Assembly (NCBI GenBank): GCA_023212695.1
Contig: JALCCG010000418.1
Span: forward strand, 1-13,582
Length of the DNA stretch: 13,582 nt
Source: Sporisorium sorghi
Lineage: Eukaryota; Basidiomycota; Ustilaginomycetes; Ustilaginales; Ustilaginaceae
Direction of reading: 5' to 3'
Position numbers and translations under genes: made by a program
Shown: positions 1 through 9,181 of the stretch, piece after piece
Numbering within the stretch: position 1 is the first letter of the stretch
Layout: each line of letters starts with the position of its first letter
The notes under the pieces: generated by a model
Seen by the model: the letters and a program-made list of their open reading frames with translations, nothing else
Told to the model about the DNA's origin: nothing
Databases searched by the model: none

Positions 1-337
<337 letters not shown>

Positions 338-1384
338 CTAATTGCTTGAGGATGCGGACTGCGACTCTGCGCCGGAAGCTTCTGCTGGTCGCATGGCCGA
401 CTTGGCCAGACCGAGAAAGTCGTCTGCTGCCTCCGAGGACGAGTCCAAACTGCTGCTGCTATCCGCACCGGCAAACGTCACGGACGGCTGGCTTGTCGCA
501 GGCTGTGCAACGCTTTCCAGACGCTCGAGGCTGATCTTGCCCTCCCTAAACGCCTTGGCTGCTTCGAGGTACGCATCACCCGAGGTGAAGGTCTGATCGG
601 TGCGCTTGACCCGCACCGCCTTGGCCTGCTGCTGCGCCTCAGCACCGCTACCGGCTTCGCCACCCGCCATTCCTCCAGCAGCCCATGCGGCCCACGACTC
701 GAGCGCCTTGTGCTCCTTCTCGAATCCTCGCTGCGTCTCGGTCTTGCCCAAGTCGGCTCCGTAGTATTTCGCTTCGAGCACGGCATAGCGCGTCGCATGC
801 TCGTGCTCGGCTTTGAGGCCGTGGTACGACGAGAGCGTGTTGTGGTACGCCTGCGAGAGCGACAGCCCGCCCTGGCGGTGTGCTGCGAGGGTGCAGGCGA
901 CAAAGTCCTCGACGCTCGGGTTGCGGCCGTACGAGCGCAGCCGCTTGGGATCGCCGTGCACGCGCGTCTCGCTGCCCACCTGCTCGCTCATCTCTACGAG
1001 CGTCTTGGGTCGGTACGCCTCCCATGGATGATCGCGGAAGAACTGCTGGCGGATCTTGTCCTCATCGTACACGATGGGCTTGGGGGTGAGCTTGGGCGTC
1101 AATGTGCGCGACTTCTTCTTCGAGTTGGTGGCATCGCGACCAGCGTTAGAGGCAGCAGCCGTCTTGGAGGACGATCCGAGTTTGGCGAGAGGTGCGGACT
1201 GGCGAGATGCACGCAAGCGGATGGGAAGATCCTCGTCCGGACGCTGGAGCGGATGACGAGCGGGCACAGTGACGGGAGGATGGTTGTTGACCGCCTCGAA
1301 CCACGCAGGGGGCGTTTTGAGGAAGCCGGATTCGAGCAACCTCGAGACGGTCTGAGGCACTTGCGATGGGATGCGTCGTGGCAT
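338..1384 (-). CDS. rsm25: Mitochondrial small ribosomal subunit protein mS23 (Rsm25 family)
   Basis: This gene encodes a 348-residue protein of the Rsm25/mS23 family, a component of the small subunit of the mitochondrial ribosome in the matrix. Recognition rests on the N-terminal block around residues 8-37 (TVSRLLESGFLKTPPAW) and the central block at residues 103-131 containing FFRDHPWEAYRPKTLVE. Both resemble yeast Rsm25, which has corresponding 'SGLLKETPAWY' and 'HPWELSRPKILVE' segments. A helical segment at about 155-235 (NPSVEDFV, YYGADLGKTETQRGFEKEHKALESW) also fits the family. The protein is longer than yeast Rsm25 (about 264 residues). The extra length is a basic low-complexity linker (about 66-100), a Gly/Ala/Gln patch (236-257) and a Ser-rich tail (305-348). 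The ATG at 1384 has a strong context (CCACCATG). The N-terminus is basic and amphipathic and may itself be the import signal. The frame is uninterrupted, with TAG at 338-340. No introns are visible. Confidence 0.9.
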   Translation of the reverse strand: MPRRIPSQVPQTVSRLLESGFLKTPPAWFEAVNNHPPVTVPARHPLQRPDEDLPIRLRASRQSAPLAKLGSSSKTAAASNAGRDATNSKKKSRTLTPKLTPKPIVYDEDKIRQQFFRDHPWEAYRPKTLVEMSEQVGSETRVHGDPKRLRSYGRNPSVEDFVACTLAAHRQGGLSLSQAYHNTLSSYHGLKAEHEHATRYAVLEAKYYGADLGKTETQRGFEKEHKALESWAAWAAGGMAGGEAGSGAEAQQQAKAVRVKRTDQTFTSGDAYLEAAKAFREGKISLERLESVAQPATSQPSVTFAGADSSSSLDSSSEAADDFLGLAKSAMRPAEASGAESQSASSSN

Positions 1385-1553
1385 GGTGGAGATGCGTAGC
1401 TATCGGTGGAGTGGCTCGAGGCTGTGATGCAAGTGGACGGCGAGATTGTGCGAAGATACCGGAAAGGTCAAACAGGTGCGAGCTGTGCAAAAAGTGTCGA
1501 GAATCGCTGACCTTTCTTCTTGCACCGACCAAAAAAAGAGAAAGCCAGAGCTG

Positions 1554-1559
1554 CACGTG
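1554..1559. promoter_or_regulatory. CACGTG E-box-like palindrome
   Basis: A perfect CACGTG lies 170 bases upstream of the mitoribosomal ATG on the minus strand, in the context GCACGTGA. This is the core bound by bHLH factors such as Cbf1, which in some fungi act at ribosomal or mitochondrial genes. One palindromic hexamer can occur by chance in GC-rich DNA, so the role is speculative. Confidence 0.25.
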
Positions 1560-1663
1560 ATGCGGGCCCCTCGACACATTCGTACGAGAAAACATCCTAT
1601 ATACGCGTGGGCGCGGAACGCGAGACAGGGGCTAAACAACAAAATTGAACCCTTGCTCAGCAG

Positions 1664-1690
1664 CAGGAGCAGGAGCAGGAGCAGGAGCAG
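1664..1690 (+). repeat. CAGGAG hexanucleotide microsatellite
   Basis: Four tandem CAGGAG units followed by CAG lie in the divergent intergenic region. It is a short tandem repeat of the type prone to length polymorphism. It makes poly-Leu/Leu-rich artefactual open frames on the minus strand. Confidence 0.85.
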
Positions 1691-2460
1691 CCGCCAAAGG
1701 TGAGGCAGGCAGCTGAGCTTGCCAGCCGCCAGCCAGCCTCGCCGAGAGAGTGGAGGTTTGAGGGTCAAACACATCGACGGCATCCTACCCGATGGCCCCT
1801 CTTTTGACCCTATCCGTGATACAGAGAGGAGCTGAGAGAGCCGAGTTGATCGCCGGTGATGCACGACAGACTTCGACGAGCGCTCTCCTGTGTGTGAAAG
1901 TAGGTCAAGTCGACAGAGCAAGGCTTCGAGAGGACCCTGGCTCGAAAAAGGACGCCGAACCGGACGATGGCGGAGAGTGAGAGAGAGACCAACGCTTTTT
2001 TTCTGTGAAATTGACACACAACAAGCTCTTGTGCCTGCAGTTGATCAACTTGACACTGCAATCGTATGGTTCGATGAGTGATGACTGCGAGTGTTGACAG
2101 CTGACCTCGCTGCCTTGAGTAAGAGACAACAGCAAAGGACGATCAGTCAACGTTCGGAAGCAAGCCGAAGAGTGCGGATCGGCTGAGCAACTGGAAATTC
2201 GAGTGATTCGTAAAGTGCGTGTCTCAGTTGGCCGAAGTCTGTTTGTTGTCCGAGCTTGTCGACTGCATTCGATACTTTTACCTCTCGACACCATCATCCT
2301 CAAACCTCCTTTCGACGACGACATTCAAGGACAGCTGGTCTCGACACTCGAGCTCAGCACCGAAAAACCTCTCGTACCTTCATCTCAAGTCGGGACACAC
2401 CCACGCAGACTCAGGACTTCATTTGCGAAGGATACATCGACCAAGCCGCGCGTCCCAACG

Positions 2461-2481
2461 ATGCTTCTCTACAGCTCGTGA
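2461..2481 (+). promoter_or_regulatory. Short upstream ORF in the formin 5' leader
   Basis: An ATG at 2461 opens a six-codon frame (MLLYSS) that ends with TGA at 2479-2481, 73 bases before the formin start codon and in a different frame. It is the only ATG between 2219 and the formin ATG. If the transcript begins upstream of it, this uORF could lower or condition formin translation. Its context (AACGATGC, A at -3... position -3 is A or C depending on alignment) is only moderate, so leaky scanning is possible. Confidence 0.35.
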
Positions 2482-2554
2482 AGGAGCTGCTCGCGACCAG
2501 ACTCGTCGATCCGAATCTTTACGAACAGCACCGCCGATTCACGACACCCTCACA

Positions 2555-5500
2555 ATGGCAGGACGCGAGCTGCTGCAGGTCCTGCTGCCGGGCAATGCGG
2601 CCATTCTCTCCGCTTCCGTCCCTTCGTCTGCCAACACCTCAATTCAGGATCTTATCATCGCCCTTCTCACAGATCTCACCAACGCCAAGCACCTCACAGC
2701 TGCATTCGGATCCCACTTTCAGCCATGGGCATCCGCCACCTCCAACGACTTTGAAAGCTCAGCAAAGTGGCTCATAGATCACCAGGGCCAGTTGTGGGGC
2801 ATCCAGGCCGTTCAAGTGACAGAGCCAAACTACGAATGGAAAGAGCAAGAACTCAAGGCCATTGGCGATGGCTTGGTTCCATTGCAAGCAGGCGTATTCG
2901 GATTTCTTCGCAGCCTTGCCCAGGGTTCAAGAGAAGCAGAACAAGGCGCTGAACCACACCCAGCAGCAGAATTGTCCTCGCCAACGGCTTTCTCCGACTT
3001 TCTCTTGTCTTCCCATCTGCACACACCACGCCTCCGCCTCGTCTGCGGTGCTCCCGGCCTAAGAGTTCGACTTCGCTTCGGCCATGTCCCAGAGATCTAC
3101 GACGGCTGGGACCACAGGATCCTCTTCCTCCCTGCCGATGCGACAAGTCCAGGTGCGACTGGCACCGGCTCCACCGTTGTAGAAGCCGTCGAGGCTGTCT
3201 GCGAAGAGTTTGGCATCCGCAGAGTTGTTCTTCAGGGCAGCAAGTCGGCTCGAGTTGTCTACGCCTTGGCACCTCTTCCTACCACTCCATCTTCTGCACC
3301 AGCACCCATGCCGCCGCCCTCTCCTTTGCCGGACGCTGCATCTCTACCTCAACTGCTGCGCGGCATGGATGAATCGGATCCCGGCCTCATGTTCACCATC
3401 AGCGCAAGCTGGCTTTCCAAACTTGGCACCGTCGCGCAAGGATTCTCCAAGCATGCTCGTAGACAGGGATCAAGCGGAGTCACACCCACGCCGCCAACCG
3501 CTGCTGAACACGGCCAGCCTGCTCGGTCCAACTCACCGACCAAACACATTGGCGGCGTCAAGGCAGGTATGCTTGGCTTGTGGGGCTCTGCAAGCGTAAG
3601 CAAGGCCACTGCGGCCCTTCTCCCTGCCGCCTTTTCTCCAGCTGCAAAGAATGCCCCTGCTTCGACGGGCGACGTGGATCTCGACGCTCTGTCCATGGAA
3701 CTCGCCTCTGCACGCTTGTCCGGCGAAGACGATGAAGACGAAGCGGGCGGCACACTCAAGGGCAGCAAGCCACCGACGCCTGCTCAGCCCGACGTTTCTT
3801 TACCTGGTCACTCCGGTCCGTCAGGCGGGATGCAACACACAGAAGAAACGACAGAGGCGGCTGTCAACATTCCAAAGGGTCGTCGCCATCAAACGCCATC
3901 GGCAACCGCTAGACTAAGCCGGATGTTTGAAGGCTGGATGGGTGGCAGCGGTGAACCGTCTTCCCCAACATCGCCAAGCAGAAGTCACAATGCTGCCGAC
4001 ATGCCCGAGACACCCACAAATCCAAACGCTCGTCGTGTGCCGGGCACCGTCGGCCGAAGCGGAAAGACGTTCAGCGTCAGCGGCCCACTCGAGCTCGAGA
4101 GCGACAGCAGCAACGTCTCACGTTCGCCGTCCATCGCCTCTCTCCAACAACAGCTTTCTCCAGCACTGGAAGACCTTAACAGCCCCGAAGAGCTCACAGC
4201 CAGGTTCGAAAAGCTGATGCAGGATCTCGGCATCAAAGGCACCAGCCGCACAGCCATGCTGGCCCTGCCAGACGACCGCAAGCGCTTCCTCATCAGTCAG
4301 AACGAGGCAGCCAAGACGTCGACACCGTCACGGTCGCGAAACACCACCAACGCGCACCAAGGCGACAAGCCCGTGTCGCCGACTCTAAGCACCACTTCAG
4401 AGGCCATCGGTCGTAACTCGATCATCCCCACTGGCTGGTCCAACCGCTTCAGCATCTCGAGTATAGCGACGTGGGCCACCAGCGACACGCATGGTTCTGG
4501 TACAGGCTCGGCAAAGGACGGCCACGACGATGCCGACGCGAGCCCCCGAGCTAGCATGTCTGGCGACGTGTCCAGTCAAGGCAGCGGCAGCACGCGTCCT
4601 ACCACAATGCTGTCCGAAACCGGCTCGTTCGGGTCGATGGACTCAAAAGTGCAAAGCAACGGCGATCACTCCAACACTATCAGGGCACACCACACTGGCA
4701 GCAGCGCAGGAGTCACCGCGAGCCTGTGGAGCAGCTGGTGGGGCGGAGGCAGCGTCATCTCGGGCAGCAGCGGGCTTGATCAAGGCACTGGCGATGAGAG
4801 GAATGCCGCCATGGGTCACGTCACCAAACTCAAGGACGGCAAGTTGAGCCGAAAGGATCTCTTCCGACATCTGCTCTCGCTGCGTGTGACGCTCAGCAGC
4901 GCGAAACTCTCGTGGATCGACAGCTTCCTCTACTGCGACGGACTGGGAGCTCTCGAACACATCATGCAGCAAGAGACAGATGGAATCATCAGCGCACTCA
5001 ATAGCAGTCGTTCGAGGCAGGTCGAGCGCAAGGATATGTCGGATGCCATCTTGCTCGAGGCGGTCAAATGTTTGCGGACGCTCATGAACGTTGAGCTCGG
5101 CTTCGAAAAGGTATTGGAGCAGCCAAATCTGGTCAACTACATTGCCTTTGCCCTCCGTTCTCCCTCATTCAAGCTGCGACTTCAGGTAGCCGATGTGCTC
5201 GCGGCATTGTGCGTGCTGTCGCTCGACGACGGCCATCGCATGGTCTGTGGCGCTCTGTCGGAACTCAAGGTCGTGTCTGGCGAGCGCTTCCGCTTTGCCT
5301 TCTTGGTCGAGGATCTCAAGCCAGATGCCTCGAGCGACCTGCTCAACGATGCAGATCTCGAAGACACAGACGCCAGCGAGGCCATCGAATGGGAGTACAG
5401 AGCGGCGGCCATGGTGCTCGTCAACGCCATCACCAACAGTCCAGAGGATCTTGAGGAGAGGGTCTCCCTTCGCGACGAGTTTGCTCGACGGGGTCTCAAC

Positions 5501-8500
5501 GAAGTTCTCGTCTCGCTCCGCTACGTCGATCCGCCGGAAAGCTTGGCGACGCAGATCCAAGTGTATGTCGAAGAGAAGCAAGAGGACCAAGACGAGCTGC
5601 ACGACCGCGCACTTCACTTGGCGCACCGCGAACAAAGCAACGATGTCATGTCCGACCTGGGCGAAGCGGGCATCATCCTCCGCAGATCTCAAGACGCACA
5701 CGAGGATCTCTATCCGATCATGATCTCGATCTTGCGTCATACGTCGAGCATCCTCGACCGCGACATTGATCATCAGTTCAAGACCGATCTGCTTTTCGTC
5801 GTGGAAAAGTACCTCGAGCAATCCGTGGATGTGGCCGACTTTGATGAAGGCTGGAGGAGCTTCATGCGATCCTACCTCGCCAACATCCAGCACTTGGTCG
5901 GAAAGCAGGCCATGATCAAGGCCACCAGGATGAGCGACACGAGCACTGTCCCGAGCAGCTTTATCGAGGAGCTCGAAGGCCTGCGTGCCAAAGTCGAGGA
6001 GCTCAGTGACGACAAGGCCAAGCTGAGCAACAAGCTCAACGAGCAGACAGCCGAGGTGCTGACGCTTCGAAGCTTGCCAGGCGCTGCTGCCCTTCGTAAG
6101 GATGTGTCCGACGAGGACAGTGCGCCGCCCGGTGTACCATCGACGCTACCCAAGCGAGGCGACAAGGAGAGCTTTGCTGGCGTCATCCAGCGCCTTGTCG
6201 CCAAGGAGAAGCAGGTCATCGAGCTGCAGGCAGAGCTCGACCGTCTTTCTTCGGCTGCACGCCCCAACGAGCGCACAGATGGAGACGATCGGGCCAAGAA
6301 GGATCGCTTGGAGCGTAACCGACAGTGGACCAACCTCATGGATGAGATTGCACGTCACAAGGAGCAGCTCGCTGGCGCCGAGGCCAACGTCGAAGCCAAG
6401 GAGCGAGAGATCAAGTACCTCAAGCGAGCCCTCGAAACGGTCTACGGACGTTTCCAGAACGGCATCGCACAGGCTCAGGAGGAAGCTGAGGCGAAGGACA
6501 AGGAGCAAGAGGCTGCCAAGGACGCCACCTCTGCAGCCAACTCGGAGATGGAGGCAGACATGATGGCACGCCGCACCATCGAGGCGCTCAGCAAGAAGGA
6601 CGCCGAGATTTCAGAGCTGCGTGCCGACGTGGCCAAGCTGCAAGAAAAGGCGCTCCAGTCGATGGAGGCGGCCAAATCGACAGAACAGACCGAGGCGTTG
6701 CAGAGACAGCTCGGTGACAAGGACAAGCAGATCGCAAAGCTCAAGAGCGAGATGGCCAAGTTGCAGGCATTGCTGCTTCAGCTTCAAATCCAGCCAGCTG
6801 GTGCGAGTGCGGGAGCGGGAGGAGCTGCACCGGTGCATCGTCAAGCACCCAGACCGCCTGGTGCGCCTCCAATTCCAGGTGGAGAGCCTGCTGTGAGGAC
6901 TGCGCCAGTGCCTCCTTCACAAGTTGCTGCTGCATTGCCGAGTGCTCAATCGGTTTCGGCAGGCACTGCTGCTGGTCCTGCTGGAGCTCCACCACCTCCT
7001 CCGCCACCTCCCCCGCCGCCCGCCGTTGCTACATTTGCCGCTTCGGGTCCTCCTCCACCCCCTCCTCCTCCGCCGCCGCCGCCTTCTTCAGGATTGCCGT
7101 TGCCGACAGCGTTTGGAGGCTCGGGAGGTCCTCCACCGCCTCCGCCCCCCCCACCACCGGCGCCGCCTTCGCAAGCAGGAGCGTTCGCGGGACCGCCGCC
7201 ACCGCCGCCTCCTCCCCCTCCCGCTCCAGGTGTTGCGGCCGGGGCGCCACCACCTCCACCACCGCCGCCCGCTCTTGCTGGTCTAGCACCGCCACCACCA
7301 CCGCCTGGTGCCCTGGCCGTGCCCAAGCCGCCCGCCTTGCCTCTCATCCCTAAAACGAAGCGCAAGGCTCTCTTCTGGAACAAGCTCCCAGCACACTCGC
7401 TTTCGAGCACAGTGTGGAGCGATCTGCCCAAGACGTCGGTCGATGTGACGCGCGAGATCGATCGTCTGGACGAGCTCTTTGCCATCGGAAGCAAGCCAGT
7501 GGCAGCGGTCCCCGAAGCCAAGCAGACCGGACGCAAGGCAAACGTGACGACGCTTCTCGATCTCACACGAGCGCAGAACGTCTCGATCGTGCTGACCAGG
7601 ATCAAGGTGCCGTTTCCCGAGCTTCGCGTTGCTCTGCTGCAATGCGACGAAGCCAAGTTGAGCGTCGACAACCTCAAGAGCATCAAGTCGTGCCTACCCA
7701 CGGCGGAAGAGCTGGGGCTGGTGCGCGACTACGACGGCGACATCGGCGCATTGAGCAAGGCGGACCAGTTCTTCAAGGAAATGCTGGGCATCCCGCGGCT
7801 GTCGGAGCGTCTTGCATGCATGGTGTACATGCGGAAATTCGAGCTGGATTTGGAAGAGATCAAGCCGGATCTGCGCATTCTCAAGCACGCCGTCGACGAG
7901 ATCAATGCCAGCGCCAAGTTCAAGTCGGTGTTGCATACGGTGTTGACTATCGGCAACGTGCTCAACTCGTCGACGTTCCGAGGTGAGGCTGCCGGGTTCC
8001 AGCTCAGCGATCTGCTGAAGCTCAAGGATACAAAGCCGTCGCAGCCGACGCCGGCGACACCGACGCTGCTGCACTACCTGGTGCGGGTGCTCAACAAGAC
8101 GGACAAGTCGCTGGTCGGCTTCCTGGACGACTGTTCGCACGTCGAAGCGGCTGCGCGTCTGTCGACGACGTCGGTGATGCAGTCGGTCACGGCGCTCATC
8201 GCGGGGCATGGGACGGTGAAGGAGGAGATGGCTGTGCTGCAGAGGATTGGCATCTCGTCGCAGAGTGATCGATTCGTCGACGTCACCGCTGAGTTCCTGC
8301 GAGCGTCGGGGCCGCAGATCAAAGCGCTGCAGCTGGCAGGGACGACGGTGCAGGCAAGTCTGACCAAGCTGCTGGTGTACTTCGGGGAAGATCCGAGCCA
8401 GACCAAGCCGGAGGACTTTTTCTCACTGGTGAGCAGCTTCGGGCAGGCGCTGATGCGCGCCGAGGAGGACACGTTGCAGGCGGACAGGAAGGCCGAGTTG

Positions 8501-9181
8501 GAGGAAGAGAAGAAGCGCAAAGAGTTGACGGGCATGGGCAGGTTTGGATTGCGCATTCCGCAGTTTGGGCCCGAGGTGCGTGGTCCGCTCGCCTCTGCCG
8601 CTGCCACCGCGGTGAAAGCGGGCGAGGATGCGGAAAAGAAGCTCGAGGCGACAGAACGGCTGTCGCCCGTCAACAGCGACGTTACGCCGACGGCCTCGCG
8701 GTTCCAGACGTCGGCTGGAGCAGCGGCGGCAGATGGCAAGGACGGCGAGAGCGACGGCGAAACACTCAAGGGGGACAAGCTGCAAACCGATCTGGGCAGA
8801 CGCTCGTACCGCGGACGAGGCCAGCTGGACGAGGCGATCAAGGAGCTGCGCGCCGGAGCCGCAGGCCGCAAACTGGCGAATGTGTTTGCTGCGCGCGACG
8901 GCGCATCGTCATCCTCGACCTCGCCGTCCAAACCCGGCTCGCGCATGTTCGCCCGTCCTGTGCTGGACATCGACGTCACCGCGGAGGAGGACGAGCAGGA
9001 GCCCCTGCACGGTGGCGGCACGATCGGCCGCACGCGCTTCTCGCCCGGCACCCTGTCGGCGAACCCGAATGGCGGCACGCTGAGCGGCAGGAAGAGTCTG
9101 AGGATGAAGCAGAGCGCTGGGGCGAGAAGGCCGCTGTCGAGGGTGTTTATTACGGGCGAGCCTGTTAATCGCGATGACTGA
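2555..9181 (+). CDS. Diaphanous-related formin (GBD-FH3-coiled coil-FH1-FH2-DAD), actin nucleator
   Basis: This is a 2208-residue diaphanous-related formin. It nucleates and processively elongates unbranched actin filaments downstream of Rho/Cdc42-type GTPases, at hyphal tips and division sites. Domains (residues): a possible ubiquitin-like/RA-like region at about 159-239; a disordered Ser/Pro-rich stretch at about 240-540; the GTPase-binding motif at about 546-582 (FEKLMQDLGIKGTSRTAMLA); a disordered insert at about 585-755; an FH3/armadillo-like region at about 769-1125; coiled coils at about 1135-1175, 1205-1235 and 1245-1415; FH1 with six polyproline tracts at 1479-1584; FH2 at about 1598-1990 with LFWNKLP near Trp1608 and the signature GNVLNSSTFRGEAAGF at 1800-1815; and DAD near 2090-2112 (LDEAIKELRAGAAGRK). 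GBD plus DAD imply autoinhibition released by GTPase binding. The start is the first in-frame ATG (CACAATGG, A at -3 and G at +4); the frame upstream has only a GTG. No intron is needed. Ustilago maydis has formins named Drf1 and Srf1; I cannot tell which this matches. Confidence 0.95.
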   Translation: MAGRELLQVLLPGNAAILSASVPSSANTSIQDLIIALLTDLTNAKHLTAAFGSHFQPWASATSNDFESSAKWLIDHQGQLWGIQAVQVTEPNYEWKEQELKAIGDGLVPLQAGVFGFLRSLAQGSREAEQGAEPHPAAELSSPTAFSDFLLSSHLHTPRLRLVCGAPGLRVRLRFGHVPEIYDGWDHRILFLPADATSPGATGTGSTVVEAVEAVCEEFGIRRVVLQGSKSARVVYALAPLPTTPSSAPAPMPPPSPLPDAASLPQLLRGMDESDPGLMFTISASWLSKLGTVAQGFSKHARRQGSSGVTPTPPTAAEHGQPARSNSPTKHIGGVKAGMLGLWGSASVSKATAALLPAAFSPAAKNAPASTGDVDLDALSMELASARLSGEDDEDEAGGTLKGSKPPTPAQPDVSLPGHSGPSGGMQHTEETTEAAVNIPKGRRHQTPSATARLSRMFEGWMGGSGEPSSPTSPSRSHNAADMPETPTNPNARRVPGTVGRSGKTFSVSGPLELESDSSNVSRSPSIASLQQQLSPALEDLNSPEELTARFEKLMQDLGIKGTSRTAMLALPDDRKRFLISQNEAAKTSTPSRSRNTTNAHQGDKPVSPTLSTTSEAIGRNSIIPTGWSNRFSISSIATWATSDTHGSGTGSAKDGHDDADASPRASMSGDVSSQGSGSTRPTTMLSETGSFGSMDSKVQSNGDHSNTIRAHHTGSSAGVTASLWSSWWGGGSVISGSSGLDQGTGDERNAAMGHVTKLKDGKLSRKDLFRHLLSLRVTLSSAKLSWIDSFLYCDGLGALEHIMQQETDGIISALNSSRSRQVERKDMSDAILLEAVKCLRTLMNVELGFEKVLEQPNLVNYIAFALRSPSFKLRLQVADVLAALCVLSLDDGHRMVCGALSELKVVSGERFRFAFLVEDLKPDASSDLLNDADLEDTDASEAIEWEYRAAAMVLVNAITNSPEDLEERVSLRDEFARRGLNEVLVSLRYVDPPESLATQIQVYVEEKQEDQDELHDRALHLAHREQSNDVMSDLGEAGIILRRSQDAHEDLYPIMISILRHTSSILDRDIDHQFKTDLLFVVEKYLEQSVDVADFDEGWRSFMRSYLANIQHLVGKQAMIKATRMSDTSTVPSSFIEELEGLRAKVEELSDDKAKLSNKLNEQTAEVLTLRSLPGAAALRKDVSDEDSAPPGVPSTLPKRGDKESFAGVIQRLVAKEKQVIELQAELDRLSSAARPNERTDGDDRAKKDRLERNRQWTNLMDEIARHKEQLAGAEANVEAKEREIKYLKRALETVYGRFQNGIAQAQEEAEAKDKEQEAAKDATSAANSEMEADMMARRTIEALSKKDAEISELRADVAKLQEKALQSMEAAKSTEQTEALQRQLGDKDKQIAKLKSEMAKLQALLLQLQIQPAGASAGAGGAAPVHRQAPRPPGAPPIPGGEPAVRTAPVPPSQVAAALPSAQSVSAGTAAGPAGAPPPPPPPPPPPAVATFAASGPPPPPPPPPPPPSSGLPLPTAFGGSGGPPPPPPPPPPAPPSQAGAFAGPPPPPPPPPPAPGVAAGAPPPPPPPPALAGLAPPPPPPGALAVPKPPALPLIPKTKRKALFWNKLPAHSLSSTVWSDLPKTSVDVTREIDRLDELFAIGSKPVAAVPEAKQTGRKANVTTLLDLTRAQNVSIVLTRIKVPFPELRVALLQCDEAKLSVDNLKSIKSCLPTAEELGLVRDYDGDIGALSKADQFFKEMLGIPRLSERLACMVYMRKFELDLEEIKPDLRILKHAVDEINASAKFKSVLHTVLTIGNVLNSSTFRGEAAGFQLSDLLKLKDTKPSQPTPATPTLLHYLVRVLNKTDKSLVGFLDDCSHVEAAARLSTTSVMQSVTALIAGHGTVKEEMAVLQRIGISSQSDRFVDVTAEFLRASGPQIKALQLAGTTVQASLTKLLVYFGEDPSQTKPEDFFSLVSSFGQALMRAEEDTLQADRKAELEEEKKRKELTGMGRFGLRIPQFGPEVRGPLASAAATAVKAGEDAEKKLEATERLSPVNSDVTPTASRFQTSAGAAAADGKDGESDGETLKGDKLQTDLGRRSYRGRGQLDEAIKELRAGAAGRKLANVFAARDGASSSSTSPSKPGSRMFARPVLDIDVTAEEDEQEPLHGGGTIGRTRFSPGTLSANPNGGTLSGRKSLRMKQSAGARRPLSRVFITGEPVNRDD
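6989..7306 (+). repeat. FH1 polyproline-coding array (six CCN tracts)
   Basis: Within the formin gene, six uninterrupted proline runs of 11, 12, 10, 10, 8 and 6 codons occur at 6989-7021, 7049-7084, 7130-7159, 7193-7222, 7247-7270 and 7289-7306. They are separated by Gly/Ala/Ser-rich spacers. In formins these tracts bind profilin-actin and feed it to the adjacent FH2 dimer. Synonymous CCN codons are mixed, so this is a protein-level repeat rather than a simple DNA microsatellite. Confidence 0.9.

Larger units (their letters stand above)
1385..2554. promoter_or_regulatory. Divergent intergenic region: promoters of the mS23 and formin genes plus formin 5' leader
   Basis: These 1170 bases separate two divergently transcribed genes, so they must hold both promoters and the formin 5' UTR. 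Visible items are a CACGTG box (1554-1559), an ACGCGT hexamer resembling an MCB cell-cycle box (1603-1608), a TATATA-like stretch just before it (about 1597-1602), a CAGGAG microsatellite (1664-1690), a GA-rich stretch near 1974-1989, and a short upstream ORF (2461-2481). Open frames in this interval are low-complexity and show no recognisable protein. The frame upstream of the formin ATG is open back to before 2219, but it has no in-frame ATG before 2555, so I treat it as untranslated leader. The transcription start sites cannot be placed from sequence alone. Confidence 0.6.

Noticed and set aside
1400..2017. 205-codon minus-strand frame in the divergent promoter with a Leu run and apparent hydrophobic segment
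   Set aside because: The hydrophobic run is produced by the CAGGAG microsatellite, there is no domain, and the frame lies where two promoters are expected.
2219..2554. 112-codon in-frame N-terminal extension of the formin
   Set aside because: It would start at GTG; there is no in-frame ATG before 2555, and 2555 has a strong context. The sequence does not look like a targeting signal.
6946..7701. Glycine-rich 251-codon minus-strand frame
   Set aside because: It is the reverse complement of the polyproline FH1 codons.
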